The translations under genes were made by a program, and so were the position numbers. A model generated the notes under the pieces. That model searched no databases, was not told the origin of the DNA, and worked only from the letters and a program-made list of their open reading frames with translations. From contig CAYYJE010000083.1 in assembly GCA_964472165.1 (NCBI GenBank), positions 1 through 13,598 of the forward strand: a stretch of DNA of 13,598 bases, in the 5' to 3' direction. This document shows positions 5,882 to 12,441 of the stretch, one piece after another; the stretch's first letter is position 1, and each line of letters opens with the position of its first letter. This stretch comes from UBA1413 sp964472165 (GTDB lineage: Bacteria > Bacteroidota > Bacteroidia > Bacteroidales > Prolixibacteraceae).

Positions 5882-6449
5882 ACCTGATCCCTTTCTTCTG
5901 CAGCGTTTTCAGGGCTTTCTCCTTTCTTCCCTGGGTTTTGTCCATAATGGCTTCCGGTATATAATACATGACATACCCCTTTCCCTGTCCCCACAGGAGG
6001 GTTTTCAACACGCAATGTCCGGCCATCAACCCCACCACGACGAACTCCCGGCTGTTTTTGCCGGCGAGGAATTCCTGCAATTCGGGAGAGGTAAAAGCAT
6101 TGGCCTTATTCTTGGTGAAAATCTGACGGTTCACCAGCTTCAGCCGGGAATCCAGTTCCAGATTGGGCAAGGTGTCGGTCGAGCAGCCGGAGAGGCCTAT
6201 GGTGAAAGTCGAAAGAACGGACCGGATATAAATTACCCGCTCCGGATCACTCCGGTCAATCAACCCATTGATGGTTTGGATCAGGGGCTCCGACAGGCTC
6301 TCTCCGATCACTCCCTTTGTGAAATGATCCTGGATATCAAGCACAACAAGGTATTTATCCTTCAGGAATCCGCTTTCCTGCGAAAAGCCGTTGAATCCGG
6401 AAGCGATTGACAGGAACCCTGCCAAAAAGCGCATCAGGAATCCCTTCAT
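5865..6449 (-). CDS. Isochorismatase-fold cysteine hydrolase with an N-terminal signal peptide
   Basis: The 194-residue product shows the isochorismatase-like hydrolase fold. First strand and catalytic Asp are in 'YLVVLDIQDHF' (Asp38). A Lys lies in 'FTKNKANAF' (113 or 115). The nucleophile region is 'VVVGLMAGHCVLKTLLWGQGKGY', with Cys146 in the usual G-x-x-A-x-x-C-V setting. These three form the catalytic triad of amidases such as nicotinamidase, N-carbamoylsarcosine amidase and related enzymes, so amide or C-N bond hydrolysis is likely but the substrate is not predictable. Unusually, the first 24 residues read as a secretion signal (K, R, hydrophobic run, then 'GFSQ|ESG'), although relatives are mostly cytoplasmic. 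It follows the T9SS-type hydrolase gene by 2 bases and is probably its operon partner. The start at 6449 is chosen because it retains the signal and abuts the preceding stop. A later start would give a cytoplasmic protein. Confidence 0.88.
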   Translation of the reverse strand: MKGFLMRFLAGFLSIASGFNGFSQESGFLKDKYLVVLDIQDHFTKGVIGESLSEPLIQTINGLIDRSDPERVIYIRSVLSTFTIGLSGCSTDTLPNLELDSRLKLVNRQIFTKNKANAFTSPELQEFLAGKNSREFVVVGLMAGHCVLKTLLWGQGKGYVMYYIPEAIMDKTQGRKEKALKTLQKKGIRFRMKV

Positions 6450-6451
6450 TA

Positions 6452-8068
6452 CTATTTTATAACGACCAGGGTGTTGGTAATCAGCCGGTTGCCGTTGAGG
6501 ATGATCTGATAGGCCCCGGCGGGCAGCAGCTTCACGTCGACCTGCATTGTGGTGCCCTGAAAGTCTTCTTCCACCACTAACCTGCCCTGCATGTCATACA
6601 GACTTAACCTGACCGCCCCTGTAAGGTTCTCTGGCCGCTGGATCCTCACCACATCCCTGGCCGGATTGGGATATACCATCAGCTCAGTCGGCTGGTCTGA
6701 CTCCTGCAGGCCGTTCTCCCGCACCCAGGCCGCCAGCTGCTCGTTTTTCATCAGCTCTTCGATACCTGGCGACGGGGTAAGGCCCGACAGGGCATTCCTG
6801 AATTCCGGCAAATCCTCCTTCGTGGCTGATTTAAGCAAGCTGAGGAGATTGATTCCGCATGGATTGACACCTGAGGCGCAGTCAAACTGGATTTTGGAGA
6901 GCAGAAGGACGTAGGGTGCACACTCGGCATGTTTGAACGGTCCCACCGGCAGACAGCTTACCTTGCTGCTCCCTTTCAGCAAAAATGAGAGGTAGGCCAG
7001 CAGCGAATTGTCATTGGAAACCAGCTCATCGCAGGTGCAATAGTAGAGATGGAGATCGCTTTTGGGTTTCCAGCTGATCACATCGTTCTTGCGCAAGGCA
7101 TAATTCACCGGATGGAAATAGTTGTACTGAATATTCCACAGGTATTTGGGCACAAACATGGTTTTCCAGGCCTGGGGAAGCTGGCTGTTAATCTCATCGG
7201 TCGTAAACCATCCGTTGAAGAGATCAGGGATCGTCGCATTAAAGGGCGGCAAAAAAACCTGACCCAGGTTGCTGTAAAGATTGCCGTAGGCTTCCTGGAA
7301 GCTCATCAGCATGTAAGGCAGAAACGAGGGACTGGGATAGACCGTATGGTCGAAGAGGTATTTTTTCTGCACCTGGGAGAGGCTGTAGGCGCCGCTTCCG
7401 GCCACCGTTTTACGAAGGGTGATCCCTGCCAGGGGATGGTTCTGGAGCTCATTCTGGGTGGCCAGGGCGGCATGTCCTCCCTGTGAATAGCCGCTCATAT
7501 AAAGGTTGCCGTCGGGTTTGGCCCCCACCAGTGGATCGCTGCACACTGCCGCGGCCGCTTTCAGCATGTCGATACTGGCCGAAGCTTCAGAAGCTGCATG
7601 GTGGTAAGGATGGACTCCCGGTCCGTTGCCCAGCCCCAGGTAATCGGGCAATACGGCAATGTAGCCGTCCATGGCCATGATCCAGCCGATCACCGCCTCT
7701 ATCCCCTGCAGATATGACGGGGCATCCAGGTCACGGGTCAGCGTTCCGTGCAGATAGAGAAACAAAGGCATTTGCACAGATGTGGTCACCGCCGGAAGAA
7801 ACACCACCCCCGAAGCTAAAGTGGGATTCCCGTTGGCATCGATGGTGTTGTACAGAACTTTTACCGCAGTCACCGCATACTTTTCATAGGTGAAAAGTTC
7901 GACCAGGGAACGGCTGGTTTCATCAAGGTACACCCCAACAGTTGCCATGATCTCCGCAGGGGTTGCAGTGACCATTGGGGTAGCGCTTACCAGGGTTCCA
8001 CGCTGCGCAAATAGCTGGATTTGCAGTACCAAAAACAAACCCATCATCAAAAAGGTAAATTTTTTCAT
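6452..8068 (-). CDS. Secreted alpha/beta hydrolase (secretory-lipase-like) with type IX secretion C-terminal sorting domain
   Basis: The 538-residue protein has three parts. Residues 1-21 are a signal peptide ending at F-A-Q. Residues about 22-400 form an alpha/beta hydrolase: 'LFLYLHGTLTRD' (102-113) as the oxyanion-side strand, 'DGYIAVLPDYLGLG' (134-147), 'HPYHHAASEASASIDML' (153-169), and the nucleophile elbow G-Y-S-Q-G-G with Ser195. Asp347 in 'CTCDELVSNDNS' and His380 in 'GPFKHAEC' are the likely charge relay partners. This order resembles secretory triacylglycerol lipases and esterases; the substrate is uncertain. Residues about 463-538 are a type A Por/T9SS sorting domain: 'VYPNPARD' (465-472), 'LSLYDMQGRLV' (488-498), 'LPAGAYQIIL' (515-524) and a short basic end. 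The mature enzyme is therefore expected to be exported through the outer membrane by type IX secretion and possibly surface-anchored. Four to six cysteines lie in 344-404. It is the first gene of a two-gene unit with the isochorismatase-like gene. Confidence 0.93.
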   Translation of the reverse strand: MKKFTFLMMGLFLVLQIQLFAQRGTLVSATPMVTATPAEIMATVGVYLDETSRSLVELFTYEKYAVTAVKVLYNTIDANGNPTLASGVVFLPAVTTSVQMPLFLYLHGTLTRDLDAPSYLQGIEAVIGWIMAMDGYIAVLPDYLGLGNGPGVHPYHHAASEASASIDMLKAAAAVCSDPLVGAKPDGNLYMSGYSQGGHAALATQNELQNHPLAGITLRKTVAGSGAYSLSQVQKKYLFDHTVYPSPSFLPYMLMSFQEAYGNLYSNLGQVFLPPFNATIPDLFNGWFTTDEINSQLPQAWKTMFVPKYLWNIQYNYFHPVNYALRKNDVISWKPKSDLHLYYCTCDELVSNDNSLLAYLSFLLKGSSKVSCLPVGPFKHAECAPYVLLLSKIQFDCASGVNPCGINLLSLLKSATKEDLPEFRNALSGLTPSPGIEELMKNEQLAAWVRENGLQESDQPTELMVYPNPARDVVRIQRPENLTGAVRLSLYDMQGRLVVEEDFQGTTMQVDVKLLPAGAYQIILNGNRLITNTLVVIK

Positions 8069-8093
8069 GGTATTTCATTTAGGTTAATTTATA

Positions 8094-8124
8094 CAATATA
8101 TTGCATTTTGCGCTCATATACAAA
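8094..8124 (-). promoter_or_regulatory. Possible promoter of the T9SS hydrolase unit
   Basis: On the minus strand, TTTG (8121-8124) is followed after 20 bases by TATATTG (8094-8100). Spacing fits the Bacteroidota pattern, but the -7 box departs from TAnnTTTG in two places. The start codon is at 8068, leaving a leader of about 20 bases. Confidence 0.35.
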
Positions 8125-8202
8125 TATTTAACACTTTTTATAAAGAGGCTATCCTATTCATTATTCCTCATTTTTTATTTATTACTTCTTATTTCTTGTT
8201 TC

Positions 8203-8232
8203 TTGTTTTTCAATATTTGCGTCGTACATTTG
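8203..8232 (+). promoter_or_regulatory. Bacteroidota-type promoter ahead of the TPP riboswitch
   Basis: TTG (8203-8205), exactly 19 bases, then TACATTTG (8225-8232), a perfect TAnnTTTG -7 box. Transcription would begin near 8239, just before the first conserved base of the riboswitch, leaving a leader of about 155 bases before the receptor ATG. The T-rich tract just upstream (8171-8210) is also typical. Among the promoters in this window it is the best match. Confidence 0.72.
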
Positions 8233-8247
8233 TCCTGATATTTCATC

Positions 8248-8343
8248 AATGGGGTGCCTTTACCCGGAATCGTCCGGGATGAAACACAGGCTGAGATCAT
8301 ACCCTTATGACCTGATCCGGGTAATGCCGGCGGAGGGAAGACC
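8248..8343 (+). ncRNA. TPP riboswitch (THI element)
   Basis: The conserved core of the thiamine pyrophosphate aptamer is present in order. GGGGTGCC (8251-8258) comes first. A longer variable P3 arm holds its own hairpin, CCCGG-AATCGT-CCGGG (roughly 8263-8278). GGCTGAGA (8289-8296) and ACCCTT (8301-8306) follow, the latter pairing with GGGGT to close P2. Then GACCTGATCCGGGTAATGCC (8309-8328) and GGCGGAGGGAAG (8329-8340) form P4/P5, where TPP's pyrophosphate is held through metal ions. The outer P1 helix is weak by eye, so the exact edges are approximate. It lies in the leader of the TonB-dependent receptor at 8395, in the same orientation, and should lower that gene's expression when TPP is bound. 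The motif agreement is too extensive to be chance. Confidence 0.96.
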
Positions 8344-8345
8344 AC

Positions 8346-8386
8346 GGGAACCATCCCACCCATTGGTTAGTTCTTTAACCAAATTT
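8346..8386 (+). promoter_or_regulatory. Candidate expression platform of the TPP riboswitch (switchable hairpin)
   Basis: TTGGTTA (8363-8369) pairs perfectly with TAACCAA (8376-8382) across a 6-base loop, followed by ATTT. This hairpin ends 12 bases before the receptor ATG. The same left arm could instead pair with an upstream AACCA (8349-8353), which repeats the AACCA at 8377-8381. A further small hairpin GGGA-ACCA-TCCC (8346-8357) would hide that upstream copy. Such mutually exclusive pairings could couple the aptamer to transcription or translation. The T-run is short, so blocking ribosome entry may fit better than termination. Confidence 0.45.
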
Positions 8387-8394
8387 CCATTAAG

Positions 8395-10857
8395 ATGAAA
8401 AAAATTGTGATGATGCTGTTCATGCAAATGGCGGCGTTGACGCTCTTTGCCCAATTGACCCTGCAGGGTAAAGTGACCGGTGCCGGAGGGGAATCCCTGC
8501 CCGGGGCCAGCGTGGTGCTCGAGGGAACCTATTACGGCATTTCCACCGGAAGCGACGGCTCCTTCTCCTTTACTCGTCTTTCTCCAGGGAAGTATGCCCT
8601 GGTGGTTTCCTTTGTCGGCTACGAATCGCACAGCCAGGTGGTCTCCCTTGGCAGTGACATCGCGGCAGCTGACACTGCCAGGCATGTCGACATCCGCTTG
8701 GTTCCCCGGGTGATCTACACCGAAGAGGTGATGGTGCAGGCTTCCCGCGCCAAAGAAAAAACGCCTGTCGCCTTTTCCGACCTTTCCGGGGAGAGCCTGC
8801 AAAACAGAAACATGGGACAGGATCTTCCCATGTTGCTGGCACAGACCCCCTCGGTGGTGGCTACTTCCGACGCCGGCAACGGAATCGGGTACACGAGTTT
8901 CAGGGTCCGCGGAACCGACATGAATCGCATGAACGTCACGGTAAACGGAATTCCCCTGAACGATGCCGAGTCGCATACCACCTTTTTCGTCGATCAGCCC
9001 GATCTGGCCTCTTCGGCAGAGGCCATCCAGATCCAGCGGGGAGCCGGCACTTCTGCCAACGGAGCCGCAGCCTTCGGAGCATCCATTAACCTGCAGACCC
9101 TCGCGCTCCAGCCTGATGCCTATGCCAAAATTATCTCCTCGGCGGGCTCCTTCAATACCTTCCGGAATACCCTGGCTCTGGGATCGGGACTCCTGGGCAA
9201 CCACTTTTCCTTTGACACCCGTCTATCGGGGATCCACTCCGACGGATTCATCGACCGCTCCTTCAGCAACCTGAAATCTTACTACCTCTCGGGAGGATGG
9301 TATTCAGCCCATACCGTGGTCAGGGCCGTGGCCTTCACCGGCTGGGAAAAGACCTACCAGGCCTGGAACGGCGTTCCCTCGGTACGGTTGAAAAACGACC
9401 TTGCCGGAATGCAGCGCTATGGCGACCACGGACTCTATTCCGCAGACGAAACCGCCCACCTGATCGCCTCGGACTCCCGGACCTATAACCTCTACACCTA
9501 CGAAAACCAGGTGGACCTTTACCAGCAGGACAATGTCCAGCTCCACCTCACCCATCGCTTCTCCTCCTCGCTGCATGGCAACGCGGCACTCCACCATACC
9601 CACGGAGAGGGGTATTATGAGCAGTTCCGGGCCCGCGACAAATTCAGCAATTATGCCCTTCCCAATCCCGAAGTCAATGGCACGGCCATCACCCGTACCG
9701 ATCTGGTGCGGCGCAAATGGCTCGACAATGACTTCACGGGGGGGATATTCACCCTCAGGTATTCCCGCGGAAACGGCGACCTTACATGGGGTGGGGGCTA
9801 CAACCACTACCGGGGGAACCACTTCGGAAGGATCATCTGGGCACAGCACCTGGGCAGTGTGGCCCCCGACCATGAGTGGTACCGCAACGAGGGCGACAAG
9901 AAAGACCTCAACAGCTATGCCAGGGGAAGCTATGAGGTGGCCCGCGGCCTTCGCATTTATGGCGACGCCCAGTTCCGCCATATCCGGTATTCCATCGACG
10001 GAATAGATGATGACCTCCGGAACCTCGACCAGCAGCACACTTACGACTTTTTCAACCCCAAGGCGGGAATCCATGTTCAGCTCAACCCCCGCAGCGGGCT
10101 CTACCTCTCCTTTGCCCGTACCAACCGGGAACCCAATCGTGACAACTTCACCGACACCCCTCCGGGAGCAGCCCTCCCCAAAGCCGAGCAGCTCAACGAC
10201 GTGGAAGCCGGGTGGAATTACCGCTCTTCCGGGTTCATGGCGGGAATCAATCTCTACCACATGTTCTACCACAACCAGCTGGTGCTCACCGGGCTGATCA
10301 ACGATGTGGGGGCCCCGGTGATGACCAACGTGGAGAAGAGCAGCCGCAGCGGCATGGAACTGGTATGGGGCGTGAAGGCGTTGCAGAACCTGCAGTGGGA
10401 GGGCAACGCCACTTTCAGCCGCAACAGGATCCGCGAATTCACCGAGTATGTCGACGACTGGGACAACGGGGGACAGCAGGCCTTGCCCCTGGGAACCACC
10501 CACCTGGCTTTTTCACCCGGCATCATCGCCAATAGCCAGCTCTCCTGGCAACCGGGCAACTTCTCCCTCACCCTGATCTCCCAATATACGGGAAAACAAT
10601 ACACCGACAATACAGCCTCAGGTGAACGTGCCCTGGATCCCTGGCTGGTGAACCATCTGAAGGCCGCATATTCCCCGAAGTCCCGGACTTTCAAAAAGCT
10701 GAACTTTCATTTGCAGGTCAACAACCTGCTCAACGAGGAATACGAAAGCAACGCGTGGGTCTACTCCTATATTCTGGGAGACGAAAGGTACACCATGGAC
10801 GGCTACTTCCCTCAGGCAGGACGCCATTTCATGGCCGGAATCGAGATTGGGTTTTAA
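8395..10857 (+). CDS. TonB-dependent outer-membrane receptor, riboswitch-controlled, probable thiamine (or precursor) importer
   Basis: The 820-residue protein has a signal peptide (1-20, ending L-F-A-Q). A carboxypeptidase-D-regulatory-like beta-sandwich follows (about 21-90, 'GKVTGAGGESLPGASVVLEGT' onward to 'VSFVGYESHS'). A TonB-box-like segment lies near 109-118 ('TEEVMVQASR'). The plug domain (about 120-235) shows 'LAQTPSVVATSDAGNGIGYTSFRVRGTDMNRMNVTVNGIPLND' features and 'IQIQRGAGTSANGAAAFGASINLQT'. A long beta-barrel extends to the C-terminal Phe820 of 'HFMAGIEIGF'. It should sit in the outer membrane and import a scarce nutrient using TonB/ExbBD energy. The substrate inference rests on the TPP riboswitch directly upstream. 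TPP-controlled TonB receptors are an established part of thiamine acquisition in Bacteroides, and this gene fits that role. No thiamine synthesis or inner-membrane transport gene adjoins it, and it appears monocistronic. Its GC content looks higher than that of the genes at the left end. Confidence 0.95.
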   Translation: MKKIVMMLFMQMAALTLFAQLTLQGKVTGAGGESLPGASVVLEGTYYGISTGSDGSFSFTRLSPGKYALVVSFVGYESHSQVVSLGSDIAAADTARHVDIRLVPRVIYTEEVMVQASRAKEKTPVAFSDLSGESLQNRNMGQDLPMLLAQTPSVVATSDAGNGIGYTSFRVRGTDMNRMNVTVNGIPLNDAESHTTFFVDQPDLASSAEAIQIQRGAGTSANGAAAFGASINLQTLALQPDAYAKIISSAGSFNTFRNTLALGSGLLGNHFSFDTRLSGIHSDGFIDRSFSNLKSYYLSGGWYSAHTVVRAVAFTGWEKTYQAWNGVPSVRLKNDLAGMQRYGDHGLYSADETAHLIASDSRTYNLYTYENQVDLYQQDNVQLHLTHRFSSSLHGNAALHHTHGEGYYEQFRARDKFSNYALPNPEVNGTAITRTDLVRRKWLDNDFTGGIFTLRYSRGNGDLTWGGGYNHYRGNHFGRIIWAQHLGSVAPDHEWYRNEGDKKDLNSYARGSYEVARGLRIYGDAQFRHIRYSIDGIDDDLRNLDQQHTYDFFNPKAGIHVQLNPRSGLYLSFARTNREPNRDNFTDTPPGAALPKAEQLNDVEAGWNYRSSGFMAGINLYHMFYHNQLVLTGLINDVGAPVMTNVEKSSRSGMELVWGVKALQNLQWEGNATFSRNRIREFTEYVDDWDNGGQQALPLGTTHLAFSPGIIANSQLSWQPGNFSLTLISQYTGKQYTDNTASGERALDPWLVNHLKAAYSPKSRTFKKLNFHLQVNNLLNEEYESNAWVYSYILGDERYTMDGYFPQAGRHFMAGIEIGF

Positions 10858-10889
10858 TGATGGATTTCCCGAAGGGGCTCCAATGCGCT

Positions 10890-10927
10890 CTCCGGGACCT
10901 TTCAGAATATCCAAAGTGGTCCCGGGG
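10890..10927. terminator. Long inverted repeat between convergent receptor and mazF genes (possible U-less terminator)
   Basis: Ten bases (10890-10899, core CCGGGACC) pair with 10918-10927 (core GGTCCCGG), including one G-U, around an 18-base loop. It lies 32 bases after the receptor stop and 10 bases before the end of mazF. Neither strand has a T-run after the stem, so a standard intrinsic terminator is not shown. A barrier to transcription or 3'-end protection from either side is possible. Confidence 0.4.
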
Positions 10928-10937
10928 TGGCAGGAAA

Positions 10938-11261
10938 TTAGTCCACCAGCATTTCCCTGATGATCGCTTTCACCTGTTTTGATTCATCCGCCGTGAGGTG
11001 ATCCAGGATGCGGACAATCCTTTGCTTGCCCACTGTGCGTATCTGGTCCAGGACAATCCAGCCATAAGCGGAGGCATGATTTACTTCAACCCGGGTAGGA
11101 TAATCCCGGGACTGGCTTGTGATAGGGGCTACCATGACCGTGGAAAGGTATTGGTTCATCTCATCAGGGGAGAGGATGATGCATGGCCTGGTCTTTTTCA
11201 TCTCACTGCCCACGGTCAGATCGAGGTTAACCACCACGATCTGGTATTGGGAGAGTTTCAT
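10938..11261 (-). CDS. MazF/PemK-family toxin (endoribonuclease)
   Basis: The 107-residue product matches the MazF/PemK/Kid fold. It opens with 'YQIVVVNLDLTVGSEMKKTRPCIILSPDEMN' (6-36), containing the near-invariant Arg25-Pro26 of the 'K-x-R-P' motif. 'VMVAPITSQSRDYPTRVEV' (42-60) follows, with Thr48 in the place of the conserved Ser/Thr, then 'GWIVLDQIRTVGKQRIVRIL' (67-86). Members are sequence-specific endoribonucleases that cut mRNA or other RNA when their antitoxin is lost. Length is usual and both expected active-site residues are present, so the toxin looks intact. Its ATG overlaps the end of the antitoxin frame by 4 bases (11258-11261), indicating translational coupling with the antitoxin made first. 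The cut site of this toxin cannot be read from sequence. Confidence 0.92.
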   Translation of the reverse strand: MKLSQYQIVVVNLDLTVGSEMKKTRPCIILSPDEMNQYLSTVMVAPITSQSRDYPTRVEVNHASAYGWIVLDQIRTVGKQRIVRILDHLTADESKQVKAIIREMLVD

Positions 11262-11497
11262 TCCTCAAAGTTTTCGTCCTCGAATACATCAGGTATCAGA
11301 AGTTCATCTTCTCCTTGGGCATGCATTTGTTCATAAGCATCTTCCCATCCTTTGCGGGGGACCACCTTTGGCTTCAGGATGATAAAACCATCCTCCAGGA
11401 TGAGTTCCACTTCATCCCTGATTTCGTATTTCCGGAGAATGGTCTTGCTTAACCTGATCCCCTTTGAATTCCCAATTTTTATAACCGGTATATCCAT
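11258..11497 (-). CDS. MazE-type antitoxin (AbrB/SpoVT-fold)
   Basis: The 79-residue protein begins with a swapped-hairpin AbrB/MazE DNA-binding domain: 'IPVIKIGNSKGIRLSKTILRKYEIRDEVELILEDGFIILKP' (3-43), with the typical 'IGNSKGIRLSK' core. The C-terminal tail (about 50-79) is strongly acidic with aromatics ('WEDAYEQMHAQGEDELLIPDVFEDENFEE' region), as in MazE tails that wrap around and block MazF. It overlaps the toxin gene by 4 bases, in antitoxin-first order. MazE and the MazEF complex normally repress their own promoter; a matching promoter lies at 11518-11547. The ATG at 11497 is the only start that gives a complete AbrB fold. Confidence 0.92.
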   Translation of the reverse strand: MDIPVIKIGNSKGIRLSKTILRKYEIRDEVELILEDGFIILKPKVVPRKGWEDAYEQMHAQGEDELLIPDVFEDENFEE

Positions 11498-11517
11498 ATT
11501 GTCGCATAATGTAACTA

Positions 11518-11547
11518 CAAAGTTGGCACAAGTACAGAAATATACAA
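11518..11547 (-). promoter_or_regulatory. Probable mazEF promoter
   Basis: On the minus strand TTG (11545-11547) is followed after exactly 19 bases by CAACTTTG (11518-11525), which differs from TAnnTTTG only at its first base. The start site would be near 11511, about 14 bases before the mazE ATG, so a MazE/MazEF complex bound nearby could block it. Confidence 0.5.
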
Positions 11548-11569
11548 GCTTTTTTTCAAACCAGGTATT

Positions 11570-11643
11570 ACAACTCTGGCAACATCGAAAACGGCTACAG
11601 CATTGACAACTCTGACCTTTCGAAAACCCGGGGAACCCTATTG
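11570..11643. repeat. Two degenerate tandem copies of an about 36-base unit between argB and mazE
   Basis: ACAACTCTG occurs at 11570-11578 and 11606-11614, exactly 36 bases apart. TCGAAAAC occurs in the same relative place in each copy (11585-11592 and 11620-11627), and each copy ends in ATTG. The rest of the unit has diverged. The repeats lie between the argB stop (11663) and the mazE promoter. They could be regulator sites, a remnant of an insertion or duplication, or chance. No terminator for argB is visible here. Confidence 0.4.
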
Positions 11644-11662
11644 TGTTGCCGTTTTGGCCTGT

Positions 11663-12436
11663 TCAACTTTTAACCAGCCGGGTGCCGCGGCCTTTGTAGA
11701 AATTCTCAGGATTGGTGATCAGCACTTCGCTGACACCATTGTGGAGTGCTTTAAACCCGTTGTAGAGTTTGGGGATCATGCCGCTGCTGATGATACCCGA
11801 TTCCTGGTATTCGATGAATTGGGGTTCCGAAAGTTCTCCCAGCACGCTGTCATTGTCGAGGGGATCGGAAAGGACTCCCCGTTTTTCGAAGCAGAAAAAG
11901 AGGAGCACTTTGTAATAGTGCGACAGTTCGATGGCCAGGCGGGAGGCAATGGTGTCGGCGTTGGTGTTGAGCATGGTCCCGTGGCCGTCGTGGGTGAGCG
12001 GAGCCACCACGGGAATGACATTTTCACCCAGTATAAGGCGTAACTCGCGGGAATTGACATTTTCGACATCCCCGGCATAGCCGTAATCAATATCTTCGAC
12101 CGGCCGTTTGCGGGCGCGGATCAGGTCCAGGTCGGCCCCGGTAAGTCCCAGTGCGTTGCAGTTGCGGGCCTGCAGACCGGCCACCACCCGCTTGTTGATC
12201 AACCCGCCGTATACCATGGTAACGATCTCCAGGGTCTCCAGGTCGGTGATCCTCCGGCCGTCGACCATTTTAGTCACCACACCCAAACGGGTGGCCAGAT
12301 CCGTGGCAGCCTTCCCTCCGCCATGCACCAGAATCTTATAGCCTGTTATCGTGTTGAAATCATCAAGCAGGCGGTCCAGCAACTCCGGCTCTTCTACCAC
12401 TTTTCCACCTACTTTTACGATCGTTAACCTGTCCAT
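11663..12436 (-). CDS. argB: Acetylglutamate kinase (arginine biosynthesis; possibly N-succinylglutamate kinase)
   Basis: The 257-residue enzyme belongs to the amino-acid kinase family and has the usual short ArgB length. Lys8 in 'IVKVGGK' (6-12) and the glycine-rich 'LVHGGGKAA' (36-44) bind ATP phosphates. 'MVDGRRITD' (58-65) carries the conserved Arg residues that bind the N-acylglutamate. 'LNTNADTIASRLA' (156-168) includes Asp161, and 'SSGMIPKL' (217-224) includes Lys223, matching the catalytic Asp and Lys of the family. It phosphorylates the gamma-carboxyl of an N-acyl-L-glutamate, the second step of arginine synthesis. In some Bacteroidota the pathway uses N-succinyl rather than N-acetyl intermediates, and the sequence alone does not decide which applies. 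It follows hisH by 5 bases on the same strand, so it is probably co-transcribed with it. No other arg gene is visible in this window. Confidence 0.95.
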   Translation of the reverse strand: MDRLTIVKVGGKVVEEPELLDRLLDDFNTITGYKILVHGGGKAATDLATRLGVVTKMVDGRRITDLETLEIVTMVYGGLINKRVVAGLQARNCNALGLTGADLDLIRARKRPVEDIDYGYAGDVENVNSRELRLILGENVIPVVAPLTHDGHGTMLNTNADTIASRLAIELSHYYKVLLFFCFEKRGVLSDPLDNDSVLGELSEPQFIEYQESGIISSGMIPKLYNGFKALHNGVSEVLITNPENFYKGRGTRLVKS

Positions 12437-12441
12437 CGGCG

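Noticed and set aside
7049..7486. A 145-codon + strand frame opposite the T9SS hydrolase
   Set aside because: The opposite strand encodes an unbroken alpha/beta hydrolase with a T9SS domain; no independent signal supports this frame.
8305..9204. A 299-codon minus-strand frame covering the riboswitch and receptor start
   Set aside because: It runs across a conserved RNA element and the signal peptide/plug of the receptor, and its product has no recognisable domain; it is a shadow frame.
9304..10503. A 399-codon open frame on the minus strand inside the receptor gene
   Set aside because: It is fully antisense to the well-supported TonB receptor, has low-complexity Val/Gly/Pro-rich composition, and is explained by GC-rich codon use in the receptor frame.
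11603..12043. A 146-codon + strand frame opposite argB
   Set aside because: The minus strand carries a complete acetylglutamate kinase with all catalytic residues; this frame is its antisense shadow.
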